Below are positions 6,258-6,615 of a DNA stretch of 6,615 nt, one piece after another. A program made the translations under genes and the position numbers. Every line of letters starts with the position of its first letter. Position 1 is the first letter of the stretch. The notes under the pieces were generated by a model. The model was not told the DNA's origin and did not search any database. It saw nothing but the letters and a program-made list of their open reading frames with translations. Source of the stretch: JBLHGN01 sp047616325 (GTDB taxonomy: Bacteria > Pseudomonadota > Gammaproteobacteria > Pseudomonadales > Cellvibrionaceae). The DNA lies in NCBI GenBank assembly GCA_047616325.1, contig JBLHGN010000205.1, positions 1-6,615 on the forward strand, in the 5' to 3' direction.

Positions 6258-6612
6258 AGATCGGCATATTCATTACGTCTCGATAAGCCTCTAGCAGTTT
6301 ATTGCGCACTTGCACCATTGCGTCAAAAGCTACGCCGGCTTTTTGCGATGCGATCATGACATCGGTTATATCGATGTTGGAGTCGCCCTGAAGATAACTT
6401 TTTTGCATAGCCCCCGAAGCATGCTGAACTTCGTTAACCTGCCCTACAGCTTGCGACATTAAATCGGAAAATTTGGGACCGTTTACATTGTTTACTGCAT
6501 TTACACCCTTACCCACATCCTGAGCGGACAAGCCGCCACCAAACGCATGTGACTGGGCCTTCATCGCACGCATTTCAAGGAGTAATCGATTTACATCCAT
6601 TCGATCTGTCAT
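6256..6612 (-). CDS. fliE: Flagellar hook-basal body complex protein FliE
   Basis: FliE is the small adaptor that joins the MS ring and export gate to the proximal rod; it is itself exported before the rod proteins. The 118 residues fit the family (about 105-120). The typical features are present: a helical N-terminus VNRLLLEMRAMKAQ (7-20), a Gly-rich hinge (25-45), KFSDLMSQAVGQVNEVQ (47-63), and the conserved C-terminal block from GDSNIDITDVMIASQKA (76-92) through VQVRNKLLEAYRDVMNM (100-116). The ATG at 6612 is only 3 bases from the window edge, so its ribosome site is not visible; an ATG at residue 5 (6600) is an alternative, and a start further upstream cannot be excluded. fliE normally heads this operon, so the main promoter, often sigma-54 dependent in polar-flagellate Gammaproteobacteria, should lie off the right edge. 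The stop is TAG, immediately followed by the heptamer array. Confidence 0.95.
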   Translation of the reverse strand: MTDRMDVNRLLLEMRAMKAQSHAFGGGLSAQDVGKGVNAVNNVNGPKFSDLMSQAVGQVNEVQHASGAMQKSYLQGDSNIDITDVMIASQKAGVAFDAMVQVRNKLLEAYRDVMNMPI

Positions 6613-6615
6613 AAG

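Overview
The window is the flagellar basal-body and export operon fliE-fliF-fliG-fliH-fliI-fliJ. All six genes lie on the minus strand, so transcription runs from right (fliE, about 6612) to left (fliJ, ending at 372). Gene order, protein lengths and motifs fit a polarly flagellated, probably marine-type Gammaproteobacterium; an assignment near Cellvibrionales or Alteromonadales is a guess from general sequence flavour. This is a conserved housekeeping locus. I see no new defence, biosynthetic or phage system. The unusual signals lie in the spacers and in the tail of fliH.

Layout. 6256-6612 is fliE, with its promoter and ribosome site off the right edge. 6120-6255 is an unusually long spacer filled mostly by a 7-bp tandem repeat, which is homogeneous next to the fliE stop and degenerates towards fliF. 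4434-6119 is fliF (MS ring), overlapping fliG (3409-4437, rotor switch) by ATGA. A 65-bp AT-rich spacer precedes fliH (2441-3343). The 235 bp between fliH and fliI (2206-2440) look like a broken extension of the fliH tail: same-frame codons after the stop, then a shift to another frame that closes 2 bp before the fliI GTG. fliI (805-2205, export ATPase) and fliJ (372-800, coiled-coil chaperone) follow closely. The left 371 bp hold no flagellar gene. They contain the C-terminal remnant of an ISL3-family transposase on the plus strand (79-291), a candidate terminal inverted repeat (293-316), and a short AT-rich gap. The element faces the flagellar operon head-on.

How the genes work together. 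FliF forms the membrane MS ring. FliE connects that ring to the rod. FliG sits on the cytoplasmic face of FliF and takes torque from the stator. FliH, FliI and FliJ form the soluble ATPase complex that feeds substrates to the flagellar type III export gate. The three export genes are co-transcribed downstream of the ring genes.
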